NCBI RefSeq assembly: GCF_037975245.1
Contig: NC_092561.1
Span: 1,216,501-1,280,500, forward strand
DNA: 64,000 nucleotides
From: Apostichopus japonicus
Lineage: Eukaryota; Echinodermata; Holothuroidea; Aspidochirotida; Stichopodidae
Direction of reading: 5' to 3'
Numbering within the stretch: the first letter of the stretch is position 1; every line of letters begins with the position of its first letter. The position numbers were made by a program, and so were the translations under genes. This document shows positions 12,552-23,464 of the stretch, piece after piece. The notes under the pieces were generated by a model. The model ran no database searches, was not told where the DNA came from, and worked only from the letters and a program-made list of their open reading frames with translations.

Positions 12552-13371
12552 TGTACATATATGGTTTCAGTTGTTCTCCGCACACGGTAATTTCCGCACA
12601 TTACTTTCCGCTGAAAAAATTCTTGTGCGGAAAACAACTTTTTCTTCCACTTACCTGTACACTATATTTTTCCTCAATTTAAGGATACCAAATTCAGGTT
12701 GATGAAAATTACATGAGAAAGTATCAAAGAACGTCGATAAGGATGGCTATGACTGAGTTTACAGGTATGTCAGAACAGTTACAGTAAGCTGCTTATAATT
12801 TACAGGAGGCTTGGGGTGTTTGTAATTAGGGATTACTTAAGGAAGTATGAGGCATAATATTATATAACCCTTTATATTCTCACTCTGTACTCTGTTCTTG
12901 TTAAGGTGGAAATATCACAAAAGATACCCCACCCCCCCCTGCCGGCCCCCTAAAGGATGAAACTTAGCAGACCAAATTGTCACGGCAGCTCACCTTTTTT
13001 TCACCTTCATGCCATATCGAAAACTACAACCAAATAAGGTGGCACTGTTTAACTAAAATTAAACTTTGTGCTTACAGCCTATGCTAGTGCTTACAGCCTA
13101 AGCTACAACCCAAGCTACAGTATCCTAATAATCATCTAGTCTTGGAGCTACATTTTATCCTGCTAAAGTCAAATGCTATCTTCTCCATCCTCCTAAATCC
13201 TTCCATGTGCCAAATCATCTCAGTAAGCCATTCTGCTCCTCCCAAAAAAAAAACGGTACTTTCCGCTGAAAAAAACGTTGTTTTCCGCTGACAAATTTGT
13301 GTGTGGAAAACACCGTTTTGTTTCAGCGGAAAGTAACGTGTGCGGAGAATAACGGTACCCCATATATACAG
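12552..13371. mobile_element. Inverted-repeat (foldback/MITE-like) element
   Basis: The left end (about 12552-12612) carries 'ttctccgcacac' and 'ttactttccgctga'. The right end (about 13260-13371) carries their reverse complements in mirrored order, including 'tcagcggaaagtaa' and 'gtgtgcggagaa'. Outer flanks 'catatatgg' and 'ccatatata' extend the inverted repeat. Further copies of the ttttccgctg motif lie inside, near 13261 and 13281. No protein frame is seen. The superfamily is not assigned because no clean target duplication was found. Confidence 0.55.
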
Positions 13372-15364
13372 TATCAAGCCTTTCCTTTTCCCTAAGTATT
13401 CACAGAACAGGTTAGCTTTATGAATTTTGATCCCTGAAGCATAGTACTGTAGTAGCTTCCAATTAAATTTTCCTGATGCAAATGCAGGCCACCATCAATG
13501 TGATCTGCAAAATGGGGAAGAGGATAAGGGGTGGGGGCTCCCCCATACCTTTTGAGAAAAAAAACAGGAATTTTGACACCCCCTAAATGCAAATAGATAG
13601 AATGCACATGTCATAGATTGCTGTAATAATGTATAATTTGATGGTAACTCCATTGAGTAAAATGCTCAGGCTGTGTGTGAACCTTTTAAATTGCTACTTT
13701 AATTTTGAGATCCATAACTCAGCCAGATTCAAGATTTTGACTAGTATGTACGGAACGGCAGGTTTGTGACATCACATGCAGCTCTAACCCCCCGGGTCAC
13801 CTGGGAGCTCTGCTGAGGGGTGATGCAGAGATGTGGACAGGGTTCCTAACAGTAAACACAAATACTTCAATAAAGAACTTGCATAAGCTTAAAGTACAGA
13901 GTGGAAGCAAATTTTATGTGTTTGAAACAGCTGTTTTCTTGCCAGGAAACAGAATGAAATGTCAATGAATAACACTACAGTACAAAAAAAATTATGCTGA
14001 ATGTGACATGACACAACTGAAAATAACCCAGCAGTGTACTGTGTATGTCTAATCAAAACACTAGGCCTACAGTATATTAGCCATCTTACAGTAAGAAACA
14101 GACATTTCATAATTATACCCATTCCTACTCAGGATGACCACTTACAGTAACCTTCCGATTCTATGGGTAGGAGTGTACCCCAGCATAAGATATAACACTG
14201 GCTAGCCTATGTACAGGTATGTGTAAAAGTTTTGATTGAAATTGGACTTTGTTAGACATAAGCCTAATTATGATATTAAGCGAGTTCCCCACCACTTGAA
14301 ACACATTTTAAAATGTACATTGCAGTTCTAGATACACCCAATTCCTTGTTCAAATATCGAATAGATCTGTGAATGAAGCGTTTCGTGAAACCGCTCCATG
14401 CATCAGACAACCCTGAATTGTTATAGCTGGTAAATTACTGAAAAGACTAGCCTAGAACAACTTACTTTTATATATTTCTTACACAATTAATACTTCTTGT
14501 TCATCATATAACCCATAGATCCCGAAATAATCGCTTTATAAAAATGAATAACTGTTTAGTGACAGGCAGATCTCGTCACAGAACAGTGTCTCCAGCTGGC
14601 TTTGTTTTCTTGGAAAACTACTATTTTGTGTAGGATTTAAAACACGAGGTAGTAGGTTATTAAAATATTACCCATGCCAATTTCGTGTATCCAATAGATC
14701 TTTAAAGAAACTTGAGCTGATATTCATGTCCTAACATTCATTATGTAATTTCTTATTATTTTAAGAAGCCTACGTAATATTCATATCCCTATTATCACCC
14801 AAAAAAAAAAAAATTGAATATGGGAACTCCATGCCTGCGTGATGCACACAGATGTGATATGTCGATTAAATCGATTTAACAACTGTTAACATGCTTTTAA
14901 GATATGCTGCCAAATTTGACACATTCGTGGCTTTTGTCGGATGGATCGAACGGAAGACCTACTTAAAAATAGACCTTTGCTACACAGTGTCTCTGGCATT
15001 ACAATTGTGTAAAATCTCGGTTCAATTGAGGAGCAGTTATTCTCCAATTCCCACACTCAGGTCACCATATTGCACTTAAACATTTCGAAACAATAAAAAA
15101 AAAGGTGTTCATACAGCCTACATTTAGGTGTTGAGTATTGACAGGCGAAAATTGAATTTTGGGCATCATTCGTTTCCAATTCTAGTTATAAAGGCATTGC
15201 CAGTAGTCCTGTGTCATTTGCTTGTTTGGTAGAAATTCATTTTTCGATGATTTCGTCTGAAAATGTGTTATTTCCTGTAAAATACGCAAAAAAAAGGGAT
15301 ATTGTGTGCACGGAACCTTTTTCGGGACATTTAGCCTACATGTGCTATTTTTTATTTTTAGAAA
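13372..15364. other. Intergenic DNA upstream of sulfotransferase gene A
   Basis: No supported gene. This includes the presumed promoter of gene A, which is not similar to the promoter region shared by genes B-G. Short frames on both strands look random. Confidence 0.4.
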
Positions 15365-18300
15365 ATGGAAAACTGTGTTTGTGAGGTCCCGTTACTACGT
15401 AGTGCTTTTTTGGTTTTTCTGGCTTTTTCTACCATAGTGTACGTTCTTCTTCAAGGTAAGTTTATTTCTATTTTTAAATCAGATTAACATTTCAATTTAT
15501 TTTAAATGTAGAAGAGAAATAAAATGCAACTGTAGAAGCCTTGTAGTAAGTACGTTCTAGATGTGAGCGTACTTGTCTTCGTTAAGTTTTTACTGGAATT
15601 GGGCTTTTCGAATATAGTTTAGATGATACTATAGGCATAGGAGTCGGGGTGGATCGAGGGGTGGGGGTGCAGGCCCCTCCCAACAAAATATATCCGTCAA
15701 AGTTCGGGCAATTGAATACGCTGGTATTGTTTCGGGAACTTCAAAAAATGAAGGGAGAAAAAATAATTATTATAATGTTTGCAATACTCTTGTTTGATGA
15801 CAGTTAGTAGTTCCGTATCAAAAACCTCAGCGCTAGGTAATTACACTAACGTTCTAAGCTTGCCCGACCGATCTGTCACCGATATTGTGGAGTTCTGATA
15901 CAGTTCGCACTCCATGCTCTCCTTCTGTGTCAATGACGACATTGTAATATGTATCACTGATGGCATTCCATATGACGAATTTGAATTTCAAAGGTGAGGG
16001 GCATCTCACCAGTGTATTTTTATACTGGTTACATTTCTCTGGCAAATAATTACAGCCCCCCCCCCCCCCCCACACACACACATTCAAAATGAGCTCCAAC
16101 GCAAATGGATGCTACTGCAAGATTACTGACTCGTGCTTAGACTGATTCTTGTACTCGTACCAAATAGGGGTTATACCGTACTTGTGTTCATGATATTGTA
16201 CACATAGGCCCTACTCATGTTGTTGTGGTACTAGTACTACAAGTGTGGTAACTACATATTGTGTTGAATGTTTCATTTAGTTCCAAAACATGCCATTTTG
16301 ATGGTATTTAGACATAATACGATAGATGGTATATACCTTTATAGTGGACTTGACATACCAATGTAGCCTTTCTAAAAAATATTGAATCCATTATACAGCT
16401 TTTTTTACACTCTTTAAATAATTATGATTTTTTCATGTATTATCACAACCGAAACCTGGATTAATGACCAAATATATACATGTAGTATGTTAAACATTGA
16501 TGATTACAATTGTTGTCACAATGACAGAGTTGATTGAAAGGGTGGTGGCGTTGATATTTATGTTAGAAATCATCATAAGTTAAGCAATGATTTAAGTTGA
16601 TTATGGATAAATCTGAATCTATTTTCAGTGACGTCCTGAATGCAAATCGTGACAACATTATTATCGGTGTTGTATACATAAACCCTGGTGGTGATTTTCA
16701 TTCCTACAATCATAATATTAGTAACCGCCTGGAAGTAATTTCGGCCGAAACAAAAAACTTGTTTTATAGCTGGTGACTTTAATGTTGACCTTTTAAAATC
16801 AGCTTGCCATCCCATTCCTAAACACCTTATATTAACATGTATATAATCCAACGATCGACAAGATTACGAGAATTTTACGTCTATATCCTTAATCGATCTC
16901 TCATCTTTTTTTTACAAATAGTCATCGTACTAACGTGCAGAGTGGTATTATAATAACCGATATTTCTGATCATTATCCTATTTTCTGCTGTTAGCAAAAC
17001 TCTATTCATAAAATATAATTCTTCTTCGAGTGTTATTAATTATACTAGTGTCCGGAACACTTCGAAATGAGCTGTTGTCTAAAGATCGGACATATGTTAT
17101 CAATCATCAGAATGCAGATTCTGTATTTAAAAAGATATAAAATTAAATAAAACTGTTAGCAAACTGCTTATCTACTAAAGAGCCTATGTAAGAATTTGTA
17201 AAAGTAAGTTGGCCTGACGTTTGGATCCTAGCAGGATCTTCTTCAGAGGTTAAATGACAAGAAACAGTAACAGAAGGTACAAAAACACGCACAGAATACA
17301 AACAGGTTAATGAGCATGATGAACACAAAGAGATAGATGTAAGGGGATTAGTAGACAGGGGATGGAGAGAAGAAGAAACCAACGGGGGAAGAGGAGAGGT
17401 AGGAGATGAACTGTAGAGGGACAAGAAGAGGATTAAGGGAAGAGGAAAGGGAATAAACTAGAGAAGGACAAAGACAGAAATGTGTGGAAAAATAGGGTGG
17501 AAAAGAGCTGTGAGAAAAGGAGTGACGGGGAGAAGACAAGGGGAGATGGGGGGGGGGGAATGGAGGGGGAACAGAAAAAAGTTAGTCACGTCCTTTCCTG
17601 AATGTTAAGCCCATCAGGTTGAATGGTGCGAAGGCGTTTCATCCAGTCTCTCTCTGCTGATTCGTACTAGGTCAGGACGGCTACCCGAGGATTCAATCCC
17701 CTGTAGCGACATGCCATTAATGGTATGTTTCGAAAGGTTAAGGTGTTCTCCAACCGGGGTCTCAGTCTTCATGGTGTTGATTGTGGATCTGTGATAAAAT
17801 GAAAGGGAACAGAAAGATTATCAGAAATATTCACAGTGTTCCATACATTACCCATAGTGCACCTCTGTTTTACGACTCTGACATATTTTCGACCTTTACA
17901 GTCATCAACTTGGGAGTTTTATGTATAAATTTTATCTCAGACTCTTACAATTTAAATACGGTCGAATTCGACCACACCGGCTTAGCTATGCCACTGGTTA
18001 ACATAATCGATGAATCCGGTACACTTTTATCCATTGACCTTGAAACTCATCGCAGTAGTTAGCTAATAGTTTAATATTATTTATTTACTATTTTCACTAT
18101 AGTTTTTGTCATTCATCCCGCTTTGTGTCTTCTTTTTTTTCATCAGAATCTTCCTTTACATTTCTAAAATTCCAGTGGACAAACAGGTCTTTCACTAAAC
18201 ATAACAAGTTTAATATCGCATCATGGCGCAATAAGGAATTACCCCAATTTACAGATAATTCGACAGGTCCTTCTAACGCCGAGAAGGTACCCTTCATTGA

Positions 18301-21300
18301 CCGGCTCGTTCAAACTGATGCGGCAACTCCGTCTGAGAGATTGGTCGGGGCCAACTTCCTGAACAATCGTACAAAAACCAACGAGATGGATTTATCTGAA
18401 GTGGTAATCAAATCATCCATCCATCCATCCATCCATCCATCCATCCATCCATCCATCCATCCATCCATCCATCCATCCATCCATCCATCCATCCATCCAT
18501 CCATCCATCCATCCATCCATCCATCCATCCATCCATCCATCCATCCATCCATCCATCCATCCATCCATCCATCCATCCATCCATCCATCCATCCATCCAT
18601 CCATCCATCCATCCATCCATCCATCCATCCATCCATCCATCCATCCATCCATCCATCCATCCATCCATCCATCCATCCATCCATCCATCCATCCATCCAT
18701 CCATCCATCCATCCATCCATCCATCCATCCATCCATCCATCCATCCATCCATCCATCCATCCATCCATCCATCCATCCATCCATCCATCCATCCATCCAT
18801 CCATCCATCCATCCATCCATCCATCCATCCATCCATCCATCCATCCATCCATCCATCCATCCATCCATCCATCCATCCATCCATCCATCCATCCATCCAT
18901 CCATCCATCCATCCATCCATCCATCCATCCATCCATCCATCCATCCATCCATCCATCCATCCATCCATCCATCCATCCATCCATCCATCCATCCATCCAT
19001 CCATCCATCCATCCATCCATCCATCCATCCATCCATCCATCCATCCATCCATCCATCCATCCATCCATCCATCCATCCATCCATCCATCCATCCATCCAT
19101 CCATCCATCCATCCATCCATCCATCCATCCATCCATCCATCCATCCATCCATCCATCCATCCATCCATCCATCCATCCATCCATCCATCCATCCATCCAT
19201 CCATCCATCCATCCATCCATCCATCCATCCATCCATCCATCCATCCATCCATCCATCCATCCATCCATCCATCCATCCATCCATCCATCCATCCATCCAT
19301 CCATCCATCCATCCATCCATCCATCCATCCATCCATCCATCCATCCATCCATCCATCCATCCATCCATCCATCCATCCATCCATCCATCCATCCATCCAT
19401 CCATCCATCCATCCATCCATCCATCCATCCATCCATCCATCCATCCATCCATCCATCCATCCATCCATCCATCCATCCATCCATCCATCCATCCATCCAT
19501 CCATCCATCCATCCATCCATCCATCCATCCATCCATCCATCCATCCATCCATCCATCCATCCATCTATCTATCTATCTAGTTGAAATTGTAGAACTCGCG
19601 CCTTGCGCTTTATATGCAGACACCCTAACCACTATGCTATGGACGCTGATTGTATGTCCATAGGTTCGACACTGGTAAGGAAGGTCGTAATTCGACTGTA
19701 GGCGGATTGTAATACCATTACACAAGTTTCATTGTGGAACTTTCGTGTGGACCTAAAATTATAGAGCTACTAATTTATAGCCCAACCGCCCTTACAAAGC
19801 ATCATTTCATGTTTTTCCTGGAGATCATGTTCACTAAATCCGGCCACCCCCCACTCTTCTACGTGGGAGTGGCTTCAACGACCCGAGGGCTAATCCCCTC
19901 CGTATTAAACTGATGGATCCACCACTCGGAAGTTTCGAACCCTGCAGGTCTATTGTTTGTATGCAAAACTAACCATAACATGCTGTTAGCACAAAGTTGA
20001 ATTCAATACACTGTAATATGTTGCAGATTGTAACTCGCTGTGGTTTTAACGTCTGTGAAGTTAATGGTATTTAAAATTCAAGAAACGTTTCACAATAACA
20101 TTTTAAACAAAGTCAACGCGTGTTAGCTGAGCACGATTCTCATTGGGTTTATGCTACCAAGTGTTTTATCAGGGAGTTGTTTCCATAACAACTCCCTGGT
20201 TGTATCTAACTAAATCTGGTACAGGCGTAGAAAGGTATCGTATATAGTGTAGGCTACTGTGGTGACGTTGCAAATATATCACATGTTCTTTAACTGGGTC
20301 GTAGATGCCACGTACATGTATGCAGGGTATAATAATGGGTTAGATTGATTATCCGAAGTAACGAACTAATTATAAAGTGGAATGCACGCATGTATTTTCT
20401 TTATGGAACACTTATACTCTGACGTAAACTACATACTTCCATAATACGTTTATGTTGTGTCCAGCAGTTTTCACATTAATTTTGATGTAGAAATATTTGT
20501 ATTGTCACAGTGAAATAACTGGTACAATAATAGGGAATTCATTTATTCTCTCTCTCCACCTCTCTGTTTTTTGTATTTATAATTCTAGTTTGAATGTGGT
20601 GAAACGTGCCAGGAAATAATTCAGCAACACAGACAGCGGATCCTACAAGATTCTTGTCATAAGAAACCTATCAATGGTCCGCCCTCTCTATGGAACAAAA
20701 CTACAGGTCACTTAAATCCATCGGAAATGAGAAGACTTGGACATATATATCCTATACACAGTATGGGTGTTTTATTCTGTACTGTACCGAAAGGTGGGTC
20801 CAGTACATGGAAAAAACTCATGTTAGCCGCGATCGGACGCATTGAGACCCCCGAGAGTTACAAGGGAGACATTCACCCATTGTTTCACAATGTTGTCAAA
20901 TCTTTAGGTAAATATAGTGTTAACGAAACCGAAGAAATGCTCAAGACGTACAACAAGTTTGTTATCGTCAGAGACCCAATGCAACGGATGTTATCACTCT
21001 TTCTTGATAAAGTTGTTCGAAAGCACAAATTAAAATTTAACGAAAGTCAATTTGAGGGATTTTTAAAATTTATTCTGAAGACTCCGAATAGATTTCAATC
21101 AGTAGGATTCGATGAACATTGGACGCATACTTCGTATTTATGTTTACCTTGTGATATCAATTACAACTTCATTGGACGTTTGGAAACTTCTCAAAGAGAT
21201 ACCAAATATATTTTTGATCATTTTCTTCAAAAAGCCAAAGTTAATTACAGTTTGACATTACGACCTACGAAACATGAAACCAACAGCACAGCTCCCGAAA

Positions 21301-21425
21301 AGAAAAGTCATTATTTTTCACAAGTGGATCGGGAAATCCTCCACGCAATTGTAAAAAAATATGGTATAGATTACGACAATTTTGGATATGATAGAAACAT
21401 GTATCGTCTTTTCAAAAACCTATAG
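15365..21425 (+). CDS. Carbohydrate sulfotransferase A (HNK-1/CHST8-14-like), 394 aa
   Basis: Exons are 15365-15455, 18147-18403 and 20589-21425. Exon 1 starts at an ATG right after an in-frame TAG and encodes a short tail plus a membrane anchor (about residues 13-29, [16 protein letters not shown]). The exon 1/2 junction is phase 1 and creates a Glu codon; exon 2/3 is phase 0. Exon 3 holds the Sulfotransfer_2 domain: 5'-phosphosulfate loop [13 protein letters not shown], 3'-phosphate motif [21 protein letters not shown]...[17 protein letters not shown], and C-terminal [11 protein letters not shown]. Length and order fit the family (about 350-425 aa). It is predicted to be a Golgi type II enzyme that moves sulfate from PAPS to a glycan; the acceptor is unknown. 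Eight N-glycosylation sequons are present. Intron 1 carries LINE and Penelope-like fragments. Intron 2 carries a 1.15-kb ATCC array and a SINE-like insertion. Exon 1 is unrelated in sequence to that of copies B-G. Confidence 0.85.
15456..16420 (+). other. Gene A intron 1, 5' part
   Basis: Non-coding. It contains a G-rich patch near 15645-15680 and a long C run at about 16056-16070 followed by CA repeats. No exon with matching phase was seen. Confidence 0.4.
16421..17137 (+). mobile_element. Non-LTR retrotransposon endonuclease fragment (fossil)
   Basis: Read across frameshifts, the plus strand gives ordered landmarks of the apurinic-like endonuclease of Jockey/CR1-type LINEs: [37 protein letters not shown], then [12 protein letters not shown] and [11 protein letters not shown]. 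Stops and frameshifts are many, so it is dead. The 3' part (from about 16850) is collinear with the LINE fossil in intron 1 of genes B-F, so the insertion predates the split of A from B-F. The reverse transcriptase part is missing and a Penelope-like segment follows. Confidence 0.8.
17138..17785 (-). mobile_element. Penelope-like retroelement 3' fragment
   Basis: The minus strand near 17770-17580 reads [20 protein letters not shown] followed by [18 protein letters not shown]. That is the pattern at the end of the GIY-YIG-type endonuclease of Penelope-like elements. Further downstream on the same strand it reads [17 protein letters not shown], a segment I associate with the same class. Between them is a purine/pyrimidine-biased stretch. 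Its right edge coincides with the return of homology to genes B-F (about 17795). Confidence 0.65.
18415..19578. repeat. (ATCC)287 plus (ATCT)4 tetranucleotide microsatellite
   Basis: From 18415 to 19562 the sequence is ATCC repeated 287 times with no interruption that I can find, then four ATCT units. It begins 11 nt after the last base of gene A exon 2 (donor GTAATC at 18404). Genes B-F have only a short tatc-type run at the same position ('tctttctatctatctag'), so the expansion is specific to copy A. No frame on either strand has a stop inside the array, which creates long artificial reading frames. Confidence 0.97.
19579..19996 (-). mobile_element. SINE-like insertion in gene A intron 2
   Basis: Genes B-F lack this ~0.42 kb; homology resumes at 'gttgaattcaatac' near 19996. 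The edges carry similar 'agttgaaatt' and 'agttgaattc' words, which may be a target duplication. On the minus strand near 19650-19590 a perfect pol III A-box (TAGCATAGTGG) precedes, by about 33 nt, a weak B-box-like 'gcgagttcta'. That suggests a tRNA-derived head. The remainder is not recognised. Confidence 0.45.
20170..20198. mobile_element. 29-bp perfect hairpin micro-insertion (CAGGGAG type)
   Basis: It has 12-bp arms, cagggagttgtt and its exact complement aacaactccctg, around a 5-nt loop. It is flanked by gttttat (20163-20169) and gttgtat (20199-20205), a near-perfect duplication. The same site in genes B-F is empty (agtgttatatc). It shares CAGGGAG ends with the 40-bp palindromes in the B, D, F and G promoters. 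Confidence 0.65.
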
Positions 21426-21790
21426 TAAGGGCGCATAGTGCAGTGGTTGAATTATTATGATTTATAAAACAATGGATTTATATTACATTTACAATATCAA
21501 CAACATTGGTACGATCCACCTATTTACTAGAGTTCTTTGGAATTTTTCTTATACATTATCATTTATAAATTCAGAATTGCATTTAATTACAACAACAAAA
21601 CTTCTTGCCTTTTAATGGAGACGGGTTTTTTAATTTGGGTTTGCTTCTTGAAATGACAGAAATTGATTTATTTTGAGGTTTTAATACGATCATTTAACTT
21701 AGTAGAGTTCTTCGGTATTTGTCTCATACATTATTAGTTATAAATAATTTGCCTTAAATTACAAAAAAAAAAGTGAGGACTTATATATAA

Positions 21791-21946
21791 AAGTCCAAAA
21801 AGCATAACACACGCATTCCGTATGTGACCAATTACAATCCACTCATCAAATCCTTTATGAGCTCTATTAAACATTCCAATGAACAACGATACAGACTGGA
21901 TTATGAACTATTTGGCTACAATAAAGATGTCAATTCCATGAAATGA
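21791..21946 (+). pseudogene. Relic of a sulfotransferase C-terminus, 3' flank of gene A
   Basis: Between a TAA and a TGA lie 51 codons, including RIPYVTNYNPLIKSF and RYRLDYELFGYNKDVN. This is the terminal pattern of the CHST8-14 family (IP.VT......, then DYELFGY), different in sequence from the gene's own end ([10 protein letters not shown]). No splice acceptor in a phase usable by exon 3 was found, so it is read as a decayed exon of another sulfotransferase. It carries AATAAA (21920-21925) and ATTAAA, so it may now serve as 3' untranslated region with a poly(A) signal. Confidence 0.6.
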
Positions 21947-22319
21947 TTCTTGTTTTAAAAGTTCTCATTATTTAAGCAACTCGCTAAACAATACTTTGAT
22001 CAAGTAACTTTTTTAGTTTGATTCGTTATTTTTTATTTACTTATTTTTTTTTAAAGTTATATTGCATCGACTTATTTCTTTACAAGCTGAGGGACAGGGT
22101 GGGGTTCACTCGGGCACCGAAACATGGTTGTTCATGATGAAATCTGAACGATTCATTTAGAATAATGTTTACGTTCTTTTCAAAACACCGAGGGTCGTTG
22201 CTTATGCACATTTCATTTAGAATGTATCATTTGAGCTGTGATCGTTTGTTGTTCTTGTTCTTGTTGCTTTTGGTTAAATATCCTTTAAAATGAACAATTA
22301 TTGTCATTGTTACATATAC

Positions 22320-23464
22320 AGTTATTTCTCTAGGTTAACAAGTCACTGTTTATAGTCACATATGCTTTCCAAGTGGACAGAGACGTAAGTATTACAGGTC
22401 ACGTGACGTCTGTTCATCAGTTCAGCTGAATCAATCTTGAGACTTGTGAATCAGTCTGCGCTCTCATCAGGGAGCTGTTACTCTAACGTTACAGAAGCAG
22501 CTCCCTGCTCCCATTCTAAATCGTTCGGTTCGGTATAGTAGCCCTGGCTCCGACCATTGTGGTCGTATTTGTATCTGTTTTGTATTCGTATTTTATGCAC
22601 TTTATGCATGTACGTATCGTTATGTGGGAATCTTCTCGGTATTGAGACCTCGTTTGTAACCATTTTCGTTTAAGTGCATATGTTTCTCTGTTTAGTAGTA
22701 TTGAGGACTTCATGACGATGTTTTGTCTGTACCGTGGCTGATTGTAGAAGTAGACTATACGAAATCTACTCAGCGCTCGTTCTTTACTCGTTTATCGATG
22801 TGTTATATTCTCTGCAAGTACTAGCGAGATTCGAGCCTCGTCGTTACTAACACACAACCATCCAAGCCACATTTGTTTATATACCGCCACCAGTCCACAG
22901 TAGGGAATATTTGGGCGCCCCCCCGGAATCTTTAGACTGAGTTGGCGTTACAATATATATCATCCACCCCACCCCCTTCCCCCAACCCCCATAAATTTTG
23001 GTTGGAAGAAGAAAGCCTATAGGGAAAGAATATTCCTGATGATTCCCTTCTTGTAACATATATTTTATTTTCTTGATACTCGCTTCAATCGCCCCTAGAG
23101 AGACCATCAGCCTGGCTCCTCTATTCCCCTGCCCTTTCTCTTCACTGTAGCCAATACCAGTATACCCCCCTCCCCCTGCATTAGAAATAACAAATAACCT
23201 GACTCTCACACACACTTCTGTAAACTGATCGAATCCGGAACAGGAAATGCATTGATCGATCGAATCAACGACTGCTTAGTTATTGGTACATGTATACATG
23301 CAGGACGGACGTATACATACATGTTTCTTCAATTGGGCAATAACTTGTTTAACAGATATGAGAAGAACTAAAACTAAAATTGAGAATTAAGGAAAGAGTG
23401 ACATTATTTCAGTGCTTTCGATCATATTCGGTGATATTTGAATCACAAAGTTATAGCTAAAATA
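22320..23464 (+). promoter_or_regulatory. Presumed promoter region, gene B first exon 1a
   Basis: Upstream region conserved in all units. It has a palindromic E-box overlapping a CRE-like half site (gtcacgtgacgtc, 22398-22410), then the 40-bp CAGGGAG palindrome (22468-22507). It then runs through about 1 kb of C-rich sequence to the ATG. No TATA box is assigned; the role is inferred from position and conservation. Confidence 0.4.

Noticed and set aside
18310-19564. Long minus-strand frames encoding a Trp-Met-Asp-Gly polymer
   Set aside because: Artefact of the same repeat read on the other strand in all three frames; no start context or flanking coding sequence.
18125-19663. Long plus-strand frame encoding an Ile-His-Pro-Ser polymer (512 codons)
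   Set aside because: Its first part is exon 2 of gene A read through its donor. The rest is the stop-free ATCC microsatellite inside intron 2. Sister genes show the splice site and no such frame.
21428-21500. Possible tRNA gene after the sulfotransferase stop
   Set aside because: Only an A-box-like word is present. No B-box, no cloverleaf and no anticodon arm can be drawn.
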